This document shows positions 1 to 7,887 of a stretch of DNA of 44,756 bases, piece by piece (position 1 is the first letter of the stretch; every line of letters begins with the position of its first letter). The DNA is from Mesobacterium_A hydrothermale. GTDB lineage: Bacteria > Pseudomonadota > Alphaproteobacteria > Rhodobacterales > Rhodobacteraceae. Below the pieces are notes generated by a model. That model was not told where the DNA came from, did not search any database, and saw only the letters and a list, made by a program, of their open reading frames with translations. A program made the translations under genes and the position numbers. Location of the stretch: NCBI RefSeq assembly GCF_035818635.1, contig NZ_JAYLLH010000031.1, positions 1-44,756 of the forward strand. The letters run 5' to 3'.

Positions 1-60
1 GTCCCCCCCGGGGGGGCGGGGGCGGGGGGGGTGGGGGGGGGGGGCCGCCCCCGCCCCCGG
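1..60. other. Extreme G/C homopolymer stretch at window edge
   Basis: These bases are almost only G and C, with several runs of 7 to 13 identical bases broken by a single T around base 32. No reading frame with normal codon use crosses it. It directly precedes the GC hairpin of repeat copy A. It may be a real GC-rich intergenic repeat, but base calling through such runs is unreliable, so a sequencing or assembly artefact at a contig end is equally possible. Confidence 0.6.
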
Positions 61-110
61 CCGGGGGCTCTGCCCCCGGACCCCCGGAGTATTTTGGGAA
101 AGATGAAAAG
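61..110 (+). repeat. Dispersed 3' element, copy A
   Basis: A GC hairpin (CCGGGGGC, loop TCT, GCCCCCGG, at 61-79) is followed by a C-rich linker and the tail GGAGTATTTTGGGAAAGATG at 86-105, continuing AAAAG. The same tail recurs at 4010 and 16397 and, inverted, at 16435. This copy points the same way as lspA and probably marks the 3' end of a gene that lies left of the window. Its role is unknown; it could help to end transcription or protect transcript ends. Confidence 0.65.
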
Positions 111-160
111 GGGCGTGGGTTTCTGCGGGGAACGGCTGCCCGGACGACAGGGAGACGACG

Positions 161-631
161 ATGCGCATTCTGTTTCGCTGGACCGTGATCATTTTCGCGC
201 TGGACCAGGTGACCAAATGGCTGGTGTTGAGCTGGCTTGACCTGGCCAACCGGGGCGAGATCGACGTGCTGCCGCCGATCCTGAACCTGCGCATGGCGTG
301 GAACTACGGCATCAACTTCGGGCTGTTGCAGGGCCACAGCGACACCGCGCGGCAGGTCCTGATCGCGGTGGCGTTGGGGATCGTGGCATTTGTGCTGTGG
401 TGGGCCTGGCGTGAAAAGCTGAAACCGCTGGGCATGGCCTGTGCCGGAGTGCTGATCGGCGGCGCGCTGGGCAACGTGGTGGACCGGATGGTTTATGGGG
501 CGGTGGCCGATTTCCTGAACATGTCGTGCTGTGGGATCGAAAACCCGTACGCGTTCAATGTTGCCGACGTGGCGATCTTTGCCGGGGCGCTGGGGCTGGT
601 GTTTTTTGCCGACGGCAAAAAGGGCTCGTGA
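161..631 (+). CDS. lspA: Lipoprotein signal peptidase (signal peptidase II)
   Basis: LspA is the inner-membrane aspartyl protease that removes signal peptides from diacylglyceryl-modified prolipoproteins. The 156-residue length is normal. Membrane segments lie at about 5-25, 66-82, 90-108 and 136-150. The conserved blocks are present: GALGNVVDR at 101-109, an Asp in VADF at D117, and FNVADVAIF with D136. The 19-residue spacing of these two Asp fits the catalytic dyad of the family. The ATG at 161 follows a GGGAG ribosome binding site. The next gene, 52 bases downstream on the same strand, encodes a predicted lipoprotein, a plausible substrate. Confidence 0.95.
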   Translation: MRILFRWTVIIFALDQVTKWLVLSWLDLANRGEIDVLPPILNLRMAWNYGINFGLLQGHSDTARQVLIAVALGIVAFVLWWAWREKLKPLGMACAGVLIGGALGNVVDRMVYGAVADFLNMSCCGIENPYAFNVADVAIFAGALGLVFFADGKKGS

Positions 632-683
632 CCTTGGTTGCGCATTCCGCTAAACCTTGGGCCGGAACGGAACGGAGGGGCCG

Positions 684-1199
684 ATGACGGGGCCGCGCAT
701 CGTGATCTTGCTGGCAATTCTTGGGCTCGCCGCCTGTGGCGGGCGCGAGAGGGATATCACCCTGCATGACCTGCGGTCGAACAGCCGTTCGCCCGAGGAG
801 TTTTCCATCCTGCCGGCCAAACCGCTGGAAGCCCCGGAAAGCTATGCCGCGCTGCCGGCACCGACGCCCGGCGGGGCGAACCGGACCGATCAGACGCCCA
901 TCGCCGATGCAGTGGCGGCCCTGGGCGGCAAGCCGTCGCGTTTGCAGGCAGAGGGCTATCCGGCGACGGACCGGGCGCTTGTGGCGCGTGCGTCGCGCTA
1001 TGGGCTTCAGGGAACGATCCGCCAGCAGCTGGCGGCCGAGGACCTGGAATTCCGCAAGCGCAAGTCGCTGTTCACCTGGTCGGTCGTGCCGCGCGACGAT
1101 TATTACCGTGCCTACAGGCGCGAAACGCTTGATCCTTATGACGCGCTGAACCGCTATCGCCGCGCCGGGGCGCGCACGCCGTCTGCGCCGCCGAACTGA
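684..1199 (+). CDS. DUF3035 (BamF-type) lipoprotein
   Basis: This is a 171-residue predicted lipoprotein. The N-terminus MTGPRIVILLAILGLAACG has a short hydrophobic core and a LAAC lipobox, so Cys would be lipidated after cleavage by the LspA made just upstream. The C-terminal part is rich in Arg and Tyr (YYRAYRRETLDPYDALNRYR), as in the DUF3035 family, which is linked in alphaproteobacteria to the BamF subunit of outer-membrane protein assembly. I infer that role from the family; no catalytic motif is visible. The ATG at 684 is chosen over an upstream in-frame GTG at 657 because GGAGGGG sits just before it and the signal peptide begins there. Confidence 0.75.
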   Translation: MTGPRIVILLAILGLAACGGRERDITLHDLRSNSRSPEEFSILPAKPLEAPESYAALPAPTPGGANRTDQTPIADAVAALGGKPSRLQAEGYPATDRALVARASRYGLQGTIRQQLAAEDLEFRKRKSLFTWSVVPRDDYYRAYRRETLDPYDALNRYRRAGARTPSAPPN

Positions 1200-1305
1200 C
1201 CGGGTTCGCCCGCCGGCGACCGCGGGCTGTCACAATTTCGTTGAACCGGCTTGAACTTGGCGCCCTTGCGCGTAGCTTTGGCCTATCCGCAAAAGGGAGG
1301 CCCAC

Positions 1306-2649
1306 ATGAAGCGTCTTGCCGTCTGGTTGTCCGTTCTCGTCAGTCTTGCATCGCCGTTGGCGGCTGAGGGCAGCGACGCACAGGTCACGACTTTCTCGCT
1401 CGACAATGGAATGGACGTGGTGGTGATCGAGGATCACCGCGCCCCCGTTGTTGTCCACATGGTTTGGTATCGGTCCGGATCTGCCGATGAAACACGCGGT
1501 GTTTCTGGCGTTGCGCATTTCCTGGAACACTTGCTGTTCAAGGGCACCGATACCTTGGCGCCGGGCGAATTCAGTGCCAGGGTGGCCGAGAACGGTGGCA
1601 ACGACAACGCCTTTACCAGCTATGACTACACCGCCTATTTCCAGCGTGTCGCCGCCGACCGACTGCCGCTGATGATGGAAATGGAAAGCGACCGGATGGT
1701 GAACCTGCGGCTGGATGAGGACGACATCCTGACCGAACGCAATGTCATCATCGAAGAACGCAACCAGCGGATCGAGAACGACCCGGGCTCGTTGTTCCGC
1801 GAACAGCGTATGGCGTCGCTTTATCTCAACAGCCCGTATGGCACGCCGATCATCGGCTGGCGGCACGAGATGGAAAACCTCGGGCTGCAGGATGCGCTGG
1901 CCTATTACCGGGAATTCTATGCGCCGAACAACGCGATCCTGATCGTCGCGGGCGATGCCGATCCCGAAGAGGTGCGCGCGCTGGCCGAAGCGACCTATGG
2001 CACACTGCCGGCCAATCCCGAGCTGCCCGTGCGTGCCCGCCCTCAAGAGCCGCCCCAAACCGCCGAACGACGGCTGGTGTACCGCGATGCGCGTGTGGCG
2101 CAGCCCTATGTCGTGCGCACCTATCTTGCGCCGGAGCGCGACGCCGGGGCGCAGGAAAAGGCCGCCGCGCTGGTGCTTCTGGCGGAACTCCTGGGTGGTG
2201 GGCAAACCGCTGTGCTGAACCGTGCGCTGCAGTTCGACAGCCAGACCGCGGTTTACACCAGCGCGTTTTATTCGCCGACCTCGCTGGATGACACCAGCTT
2301 TGGACTGGTCGTCGTGCCGGCCGAGGGCGTTTCCCTGCAACAGGCCGAAGAAGCGCTGGACCGGACTCTGGCCGAGTTCATGATCGACGGCATCGACCCG
2401 GCTCAACTGGACCGGATCAAGTTCCAGATGCGGGCGCAGGAGGTCTATGAACGTGACGACGTACAAAGCCTGGCGCAACGCTATGGCAGGGCGCTGACTG
2501 CGGGCCTGACTGTTGACGATATCCAGGCGTGGCCCGATGTGCTGCAAGCCGTCACCCCCGAAGACATCATGGCCGCGGCGCGCGAGGTGTTCGACCGCAA
2601 GCAATCGGTCACTGGCTGGCTGATGAAAGACGAGGAGATGACGCAATGA
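1306..2649 (+). CDS. M16 family zinc metallopeptidase, active subunit
   Basis: This is a 447-residue exported peptidase of the pitrilysin family (M16B). The first 20 residues form a signal peptide ending SPLAA, so the protein should act in the periplasm. The inverted zinc motif is complete: HFLEH at 71-75, followed about 76 residues later by the third ligand Glu in IIEERNQR (E150/E151). An AGG-type ribosome binding site (AAAGGGAGG) precedes the ATG. The stop codon overlaps the start of the next M16 gene (ATGA), which strongly suggests translational coupling. Such pairs usually form a heterodimer in which this subunit carries the active site. Substrates are unknown; short peptides or misfolded fragments are likely. 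Confidence 0.92.
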   Translation: MKRLAVWLSVLVSLASPLAAEGSDAQVTTFSLDNGMDVVVIEDHRAPVVVHMVWYRSGSADETRGVSGVAHFLEHLLFKGTDTLAPGEFSARVAENGGNDNAFTSYDYTAYFQRVAADRLPLMMEMESDRMVNLRLDEDDILTERNVIIEERNQRIENDPGSLFREQRMASLYLNSPYGTPIIGWRHEMENLGLQDALAYYREFYAPNNAILIVAGDADPEEVRALAEATYGTLPANPELPVRARPQEPPQTAERRLVYRDARVAQPYVVRTYLAPERDAGAQEKAAALVLLAELLGGGQTAVLNRALQFDSQTAVYTSAFYSPTSLDDTSFGLVVVPAEGVSLQQAEEALDRTLAEFMIDGIDPAQLDRIKFQMRAQEVYERDDVQSLAQRYGRALTAGLTVDDIQAWPDVLQAVTPEDIMAAAREVFDRKQSVTGWLMKDEEMTQ

Positions 2650-3956
2650 GAGTGCTTGTCATTGTTGCGGTCTGGGTGCTGACCGCGATCCCCGCGTTGG
2701 CCGAGGTCAAGATCCAGGAAGTGACCAGCCCGGGCGGTATCAAGGCCTGGCTGGTCGAAGAGCACTCGATCCCCTTCACCGCGCTGGAACTGCGGTTTCG
2801 TGGCGGCACCTCGCTGGATGCCGCTGACACGCGTGGCGCGACCAGTCTGATGGTGGCGTTGCTGGAAGAAGGGGCCGGCGACAAGGACGCGCGGGCCTTT
2901 ACCGAGGCGAGCGAAGCGCTGGCCGCGAAATTCCGCTTTCGCCCCTATGACGACGCGGTGTCGGTCTCGGCCAGGATGCTGACCGAAAACCGCGACCAGG
3001 CCGTGGCGCTGCTGCGTGACAGCCTGGTGGCGCCGCGGTTCGACGCGGACGCCATCGAACGGGTGCGGGGACAGGTGATTTCTTCAATCCGGTCGGACCT
3101 GAAAGATCCGGACGCCATTGCCATGGCCCGCCTGGATGCGCTCGCCTTTGGGGATCATCCCTATGGCCACCCGACGGACGGCACCGAAGACAGCGTCGCC
3201 GCCCTGACCCGCGATGACCTGCTGAGCGCCCATCGTGGCGCGCTGGCCCGGGATCGAGTCTATGTCAGCGCCGCGGGCGACATCACCGCCGAGGAACTGG
3301 GTGCGCTTCTGGATACGCTGCTGGGGGACCTGCCGGAAACGGGCGCGCCGATGCCCGAGGACGTGCCGGTGGCCCTGACCGGCGGGGTCGATGTGGTGCC
3401 CTTTGATACGCCGCAATCGGTCGCGGTCTTTGCCCAGGAAGGTATCGCGCGGGACGATCCCGACTTCTTCGCCGCCTACGTGATGAACACGATCCTTGGC
3501 AACGGCGGGTTCGAAAGCCGCCTGATGGATGAGGTGCGCGAAAAGCGCGGGCTGACCTATGGTGTCTATTCCTACCTTGTTCCCAAGGATCATGCGGCGC
3601 TGTATCTGGGCCGGGTGGCGTCGGCCAACGAAACCGTTGCCGAGGCGATCAAGGTCATTCGTGACGAATGGGAAAAGATGGCCCGGGACGGTGCGACCGA
3701 AGCAGAGCTGACGCGGGTCAAGACCTACCTGACCGGGGCCTATCCGCTGCGCCTCGACGGCAATGCCTCGATCGCCGATATCCTTGTCGGCATGCAGATG
3801 GACGGTCTGTCGCCGGACTATGTCAATACCCGTAATGCCAAGGTCGAGGCGCTGACGCTTGACGACATCAAGCGCGTTGCGGCGCGCCTTCTGGACCCCG
3901 ACACCCTGACCTTCGTGGTGGTGGGCCGCCCGGTCGGGCTGGAAACGCCCGGCTGA
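2646..3956 (+). CDS. M16 family protein, catalytically inactive partner subunit
   Basis: This is a 436-residue paralogue of the preceding gene with its own signal peptide (ends at about residue 19, PALA). Where the active subunit has HFLEH, this one reads SLMVA within GATSLMVALLEEG, so the zinc-binding and catalytic residues are gone. It keeps the C-terminal EVREKRGLTYGVYSY block. In M16B heterodimers the Arg/Tyr of this block on the inactive subunit bind substrate. The start at ATG 2646 overlaps the upstream stop by four bases. Loss of zinc ligands with retention of the R/Y block fits a non-catalytic partner better than a decaying gene. Confidence 0.9.
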   Translation: MRVLVIVAVWVLTAIPALAEVKIQEVTSPGGIKAWLVEEHSIPFTALELRFRGGTSLDAADTRGATSLMVALLEEGAGDKDARAFTEASEALAAKFRFRPYDDAVSVSARMLTENRDQAVALLRDSLVAPRFDADAIERVRGQVISSIRSDLKDPDAIAMARLDALAFGDHPYGHPTDGTEDSVAALTRDDLLSAHRGALARDRVYVSAAGDITAEELGALLDTLLGDLPETGAPMPEDVPVALTGGVDVVPFDTPQSVAVFAQEGIARDDPDFFAAYVMNTILGNGGFESRLMDEVREKRGLTYGVYSYLVPKDHAALYLGRVASANETVAEAIKVIRDEWEKMARDGATEAELTRVKTYLTGAYPLRLDGNASIADILVGMQMDGLSPDYVNTRNAKVEALTLDDIKRVAARLLDPDTLTFVVVGRPVGLETPG

Positions 3957-3964
3957 GAGGAGAG

Positions 3965-4033
3965 GAGGGGGCGCTGCCCCCTCTTGCCCGTGCCGGGCAA
4001 TTCACCCCTGGAGTATTTCTGGAAAGATGAAAG
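3965..4033 (+). repeat. Dispersed 3' element, copy B (two hairpins plus tail)
   Basis: This begins nine bases after the stop of the inactive M16 gene, in the same sense. Hairpin 1 is GAGGGGGC-GCT-GCCCCCTC (3965-3983). Hairpin 2 is TTGCCCG-TGC-CGGGCAA (3984-4000). The linker TTCACCCCT leads to the tail GGAGTATTTCTGGAAAGATG (4010-4029), continuing AAAG. Copy D at 20251-20313 has the same order of parts, including the GGGGCGCTGCCCC core and the CAATTCACCCC linker. The hairpins may end the upstream transcript, but no U-tract follows them directly. Confidence 0.8.
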
Positions 4034-4061
4034 AGAAAAGGCGGACCCTCGGGCCCGCCTT
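4021..4061 (-). terminator. Rho-independent terminator of dapA
   Basis: On the minus strand the stem AAGGCGG(G)CC, loop CGAG, GG(T)CCGCCTT (4038-4061) is followed by the T-rich run TTCTCTTTCATCTTT. It lies 24 bases after the dapA stop. The T-rich tail is the reverse complement of the GGAAAGATGAAAG tail of repeat copy B, so the two convergent 3' ends share these bases. Confidence 0.75.
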
Positions 4062-4084
4062 GCGGTCGTGTCCGGCGGCTGCCG

Positions 4085-4960
4085 TCAGGCCAGCAGGCCG
4101 GCGTGGCGCAGCGCGGCGTCGATGCGGTCGCGCACCGGCTGGGTCACCGGCAGCAGTGGCAGGCGCACGTCCTCGGCGCATTTGCCAAGGCGCGACAGCG
4201 CGTATTTTGCCCCGCTCACCCCCGGTTCCGCAAAAATGGCCTGGTGCAGCGGCATCAGCTGGTCCTGGATGTTCAGTGCTTTGGCGTAGTCGCCGGCCAG
4301 GCAGGCGTTTTGCAGGTCGGCACAAAGCCGTGGGGCCACGTTGGCAGTGACCGAGATGCAGCCGGTGCCGCCCTGGGCGTTGAACCCGTGCGCGGTGGCG
4401 TCTTCGCCCGAAAGCTGGATGAAATCCGGCCCGCAGGTGAGGCGCTGGGCGCAGACGCGGGCGAGATCGCCGGTGGCATCCTTGACGCCGACGACGCGCG
4501 GCAGTTTCGCCAGGTCGCCCATGGTGGCCGGGGTCATGTCGATCACCGAGCGGCCGGGGATGTTGTAGATGATGATCGGCAGGTCGGCGGCATCATGCGC
4601 CGCGGTGAAATGCGCGATCAGCCCTGCTTGCGTCGGCTTGTTGTAATAGGGCGTCACCACCAGCGCCGCATCCGCGCCCACGGCCTTGGCATGCTGCATG
4701 AAGCGAATCGTCTCGACGGTGTTGTTCGACCCGGCGCCCGCGATCACCGGCACGCGACCGGCAGCGGTTTTCACCACGCAGTCGACCACGGCCTCGTGTT
4801 CTTCGTGGGACAGGGTCGGGCTTTCACCCGTGGTGCCGACAGGGACCAGCCCGTGGCTGCCCTCGGCGATGTGCCAGTTCACCAGCTGTTTGAGCGTGTC
4901 GAAATCCACGGCGCCGTCCTTGAACGGCGTGACCAGGGCAGGCATTGATCCCTTGAACAT
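4085..4960 (-). CDS. dapA: 4-hydroxy-tetrahydrodipicolinate synthase
   Basis: DapA condenses pyruvate with aspartate semialdehyde, the first committed step toward diaminopimelate and lysine, in the cytoplasm. The 291-residue length is typical. The family motifs are clear: PVGTTGESPTLSHEEH near residue 40 with the conserved Thr-Thr pair, the catalytic-site Tyr in IIYNIPGRS, and the Schiff-base Lys in VVGVKDATGDL near 160. A small ribosome binding site (GGAGCG) precedes ATG. The gene diverges from the lytic transglycosylase gene across 139 bases, so the two envelope-related genes may share a promoter region. Confidence 0.95.
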   Translation of the reverse strand: MFKGSMPALVTPFKDGAVDFDTLKQLVNWHIAEGSHGLVPVGTTGESPTLSHEEHEAVVDCVVKTAAGRVPVIAGAGSNNTVETIRFMQHAKAVGADAALVVTPYYNKPTQAGLIAHFTAAHDAADLPIIIYNIPGRSVIDMTPATMGDLAKLPRVVGVKDATGDLARVCAQRLTCGPDFIQLSGEDATAHGFNAQGGTGCISVTANVAPRLCADLQNACLAGDYAKALNIQDQLMPLHQAIFAEPGVSGAKYALSRLGKCAEDVRLPLLPVTQPVRDRIDAALRHAGLLA

Positions 4961-5099
4961 CTCACGCTCCTATTTCGCTGTTGAAGTTCAATTTTCATGC
5001 GGATCCGCGCCACCTGCCGCGAAAGTGAGTTGAGTGCGGGAAGGCAGGCGGTATCCTTGCGGCGTGTCTATTCCTTTTCAGAGCGGAAATTGCAAGCTT

Positions 5100-7055
5100 A
5101 TGTCGCGTCTTCTGGCCGTAGTTTTCTGTCTGATCGGCCTGGTCGCCGATGCCCAGCCCGCGGATCGTCCGCTGGCGCAGGCGCTGGCGGCGATGCGCGA
5201 CGGCAACTGGGCCGGGGCCAAGATCGCGGCCCGTGGTGACGGGGCCGGGGCGGTCGATGTCATCACCTGGCACCACCTGCGCGCCGGGCTTGGCGATGCG
5301 GCAGAAGTGCAGGAGTTCCTGTCGCGCAACCCCGATTGGCCCGGCCTGCCCTACCTGCGCAAGAAAAGCGAAGAGGCGATGGCCGCCGCTTCCGATGCGG
5401 ATGTGCTGGCCTTTTTCGCCGACGCGCCGCCGCAGACCGGGGCCGGGGCACTGGCCTATGCACGCGCGCTGGCGGCAAGGGGCGAAGACGGGGCCGCCAA
5501 GGCCGAGGTCGTTCTGGCGTGGCGTACCCTGGTGCTGTCGTCGTCGGAATGGCAGGTTTTCCTCGATCGTTGGGGCGAGGTGCTGAAACCGCATCACGCG
5601 GCGCGGCTGGACATGGCGCTTTGGCAGGGTTGGGAACAGAACGCCCGTGCGATGCTGACGCTGGTCGATGACGGCTGGCAAAAGCTGGCCGAGGCGCGGA
5701 TGGCGTTGCGCGCGCTGGATGGGGGTGTCGATACCCGGATCGAGGCAGTGCCAGAGGCGTTGCTGAACGACCCCGGTCTGGCCTTCGAGCGGTTCTTGTG
5801 GCGGGTGCGCAAGGGCCGCGACAAGGATGCCATCGCGCTGCTGCTGGAACGGTCGGTCAGCCTTGCGTCGCTGGGAGAGCCCTGGGCCTGGGCCGACCGT
5901 CGCCGCGACCTTGCCCGCGAGGCGATGCGCGAAGGCCGCCCGGAAGAGGCGTACAAGATTGCCTCGACCCATTTCCTTGTCGAAGGCTCGGACTATGTCG
6001 ACCTTGAATGGCTTTCGGGGTACATCGCCCTGCAACAACTGAAAAATCCGGACCTGGCGCGCGACCATTTCCAGCATTTCCTGGCCGCCGTGGAAACGCC
6101 GATTTCGCTGGGTCGGGCCGGCTATTGGCTGGGCCGCGCGGAAGAGGCGCGGGGCGACAAGGCCGCGGCAAAAGCGGCCTATGCCTTTGGCGCGCAATAC
6201 CAGACGTCGTTTTACGGCCTGCTGGCGGCCGAGCGCGGCGGCATCCCGTTCAACGCGGCGCTGTCGGGCGACGCCGATCTGCCACCGTGGCGCGAGGCGG
6301 CCTTTACCCAATCGACGGTGTTCGAGGCCGCGATCCTGCTGCTGGCGGCGGGCGAACTCAGCCTGTCGGAACGGTTCCTGACCCATCTGGCAGAGTCGCT
6401 GGACCCGACCCAGATGGCGCAGATGGGCGATATGCTGGCCGAGTTGCGCCAGCCGCATATCCAGGTGATGCTGGGCAAGCGCGCGGCGCAATTCGGGGTG
6501 GAACTGCCCCGGCCCTATTACGCGTTGCATCCGATGGCCACGCGCGACCTGCCGGTACCGTCGGAACTGGCGCTGGCGATTGCCCGGCGCGAATCCGAAT
6601 TCGACCCGTCGGTGATTTCCGTTGCGGGCGCACGCGGGTTGATGCAGGTCATGCCCGGCACCGCGAAAGAGGTCGCGGGCAAGCTGGGGCTGGACTATCA
6701 GGTGGGCAAGCTGACATCGGATCCCGATTTCAACGTGACGCTGGGCACCGCCTATCTGGCGGAACTGGCGAGTCGGTTCGGGGGCAACGCGGTGATGATC
6801 GCCGCGGCCTATAACGCCGGGCCCAGCCGCCCGGACCGCTGGATGGCGGAATACGGCGACCCGCGCACCGGGGCTGTCGACGTCATCGACTGGATCGAAT
6901 TCATCCCTTTCGACGAGACCCGCAACTACATCATGCGCGTGACCGAAAGCCTGCCGGTTTACCGTGCACGGCTGGGGCTGGACCCACATCCGCTGCCGTT
7001 CAGCCAGGAACTGGCGGGCTCAACCCTTTTGCCGCGCGCGCCACAGGGTGAATAG
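5100..7055 (+). CDS. Soluble lytic murein transglycosylase (Slt-type)
   Basis: This is a 651-residue periplasmic enzyme that cleaves the MurNAc-GlcNAc bond of peptidoglycan to give 1,6-anhydro products. A signal peptide (LLAVVFCLIGLVADAQ) starts at ATG 5100; the earlier in-frame GTG at 5034 would add a non-hydrophobic leader and is rejected. Residues about 25-450 are an alpha-helical superhelix-like region rich in Ala and Trp, as in Slt70. The C-terminal SLT domain has AIARRESEFDP with catalytic Glu 498, GARGLMQVMPGTA, and AAYNAGPSRPDRW. The 3' end overlaps the convergent EamA gene by 36 bases. It probably works in wall turnover. Confidence 0.92.
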   Translation: MSRLLAVVFCLIGLVADAQPADRPLAQALAAMRDGNWAGAKIAARGDGAGAVDVITWHHLRAGLGDAAEVQEFLSRNPDWPGLPYLRKKSEEAMAAASDADVLAFFADAPPQTGAGALAYARALAARGEDGAAKAEVVLAWRTLVLSSSEWQVFLDRWGEVLKPHHAARLDMALWQGWEQNARAMLTLVDDGWQKLAEARMALRALDGGVDTRIEAVPEALLNDPGLAFERFLWRVRKGRDKDAIALLLERSVSLASLGEPWAWADRRRDLAREAMREGRPEEAYKIASTHFLVEGSDYVDLEWLSGYIALQQLKNPDLARDHFQHFLAAVETPISLGRAGYWLGRAEEARGDKAAAKAAYAFGAQYQTSFYGLLAAERGGIPFNAALSGDADLPPWREAAFTQSTVFEAAILLLAAGELSLSERFLTHLAESLDPTQMAQMGDMLAELRQPHIQVMLGKRAAQFGVELPRPYYALHPMATRDLPVPSELALAIARRESEFDPSVISVAGARGLMQVMPGTAKEVAGKLGLDYQVGKLTSDPDFNVTLGTAYLAELASRFGGNAVMIAAAYNAGPSRPDRWMAEYGDPRTGAVDVIDWIEFIPFDETRNYIMRVTESLPVYRARLGLDPHPLPFSQELAGSTLLPRAPQGE

Positions 7056-7886
7056 ACCCGCCGATACGATGATCGCCGCGCCGATCGCCACGTTGGGGCG
7101 CAGGACTTCGCTGAACACCACCATGCCGATGGCCGATGCGAAGGGCAGTTGCAGATAGGCAAAGGGCTGGACCGCGCTGGCCTCGGCCACCTCGTAACAC
7201 CTTATCAGCGTGTAATGGCCCAGCGAGGCGGTCACGCAAAGCACCGCCATCCAGCCCCAGTCCTGCAGGCTCATCGGTTCCCAGAACCACAGGCCGATCG
7301 CGGTCATGAACACCGCGCCGGTTGTTCCGGTCCAGAAGAAACTGGTGGCGGCACTGTCCTGCCGGGCGACATAGCGCGTCAGCAGACCATATAGCGCGAA
7401 CATCCCCGCCGCGATCAGCGGCACGATGGCCAGCGGCGAAATCACGCCCTTGTCGGGCTGCAGGATGATCAGAACGCCGATGAACCCCACGCCGATCGCC
7501 GCCCAACGCCGCCAGCCAACATGTTCACCCAGCACCGGCCCCGACAGCGCCGCGATCAGCAGCGGGTAGCAGGCAAAAATGGCGTGGGTTTCGATCAGCC
7601 CCATCCAGGTGAAGGCCAGGATCGTCACGATCACCTCGCCCGCCAGCAGAACCCCGCGAAACCCCTGAACCCAGGGCTGCCGGGTCCGCGCGGCGGCGCG
7701 CAAACCGCCGGGCTTGCGCGCGGCAATGGCCACGACGAAGGCGGCGAAGAACCAGTACCGGATCATGATGACCATGTAGACGTTGTACTGGTCCGCCAAA
7801 TGGCGCGAGATCCCGTCCTGAGACGCGAAGATCATCGTGGTGATGACCATCAGCAGGATGCCGAGCCGGGGATTTGGGTCTGCCAT
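7020..7886 (-). CDS. EamA/DMT-family transporter
   Basis: This is a 288-residue inner-membrane protein with about ten hydrophobic segments in two repeated halves, the usual layout of drug/metabolite (DMT) transporters with two EamA domains. The motif-like stretch GVLLAGEVIVTILAF and the second-half AYLQLPFASAIGM resemble this family. The substrate cannot be read from sequence; amino acids, nucleobases or other small metabolites are possible. Its 3' end overlaps the lytic transglycosylase by 36 bases on the opposite strand. One base separates it from the stop of mnmD, which lies upstream on the same strand, so the two are probably co-transcribed. Confidence 0.85.
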   Translation of the reverse strand: MADPNPRLGILLMVITTMIFASQDGISRHLADQYNVYMVIMIRYWFFAAFVVAIAARKPGGLRAAARTRQPWVQGFRGVLLAGEVIVTILAFTWMGLIETHAIFACYPLLIAALSGPVLGEHVGWRRWAAIGVGFIGVLIILQPDKGVISPLAIVPLIAAGMFALYGLLTRYVARQDSAATSFFWTGTTGAVFMTAIGLWFWEPMSLQDWGWMAVLCVTASLGHYTLIRCYEVAEASAVQPFAYLQLPFASAIGMVVFSEVLRPNVAIGAAIIVSAGLFTLWRARQKG

Positions 7887-7887
7887 G

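Noticed and set aside
1072..2646. 524-codon minus-strand frame
   Set aside because: It is the shadow of the M16 peptidase, rich in His/Arg/Gly with no domain or start signal.
4995..6989. 664-codon minus-strand frame
   Set aside because: It is the reverse-frame shadow of the lytic transglycosylase and shows no recognisable domain.
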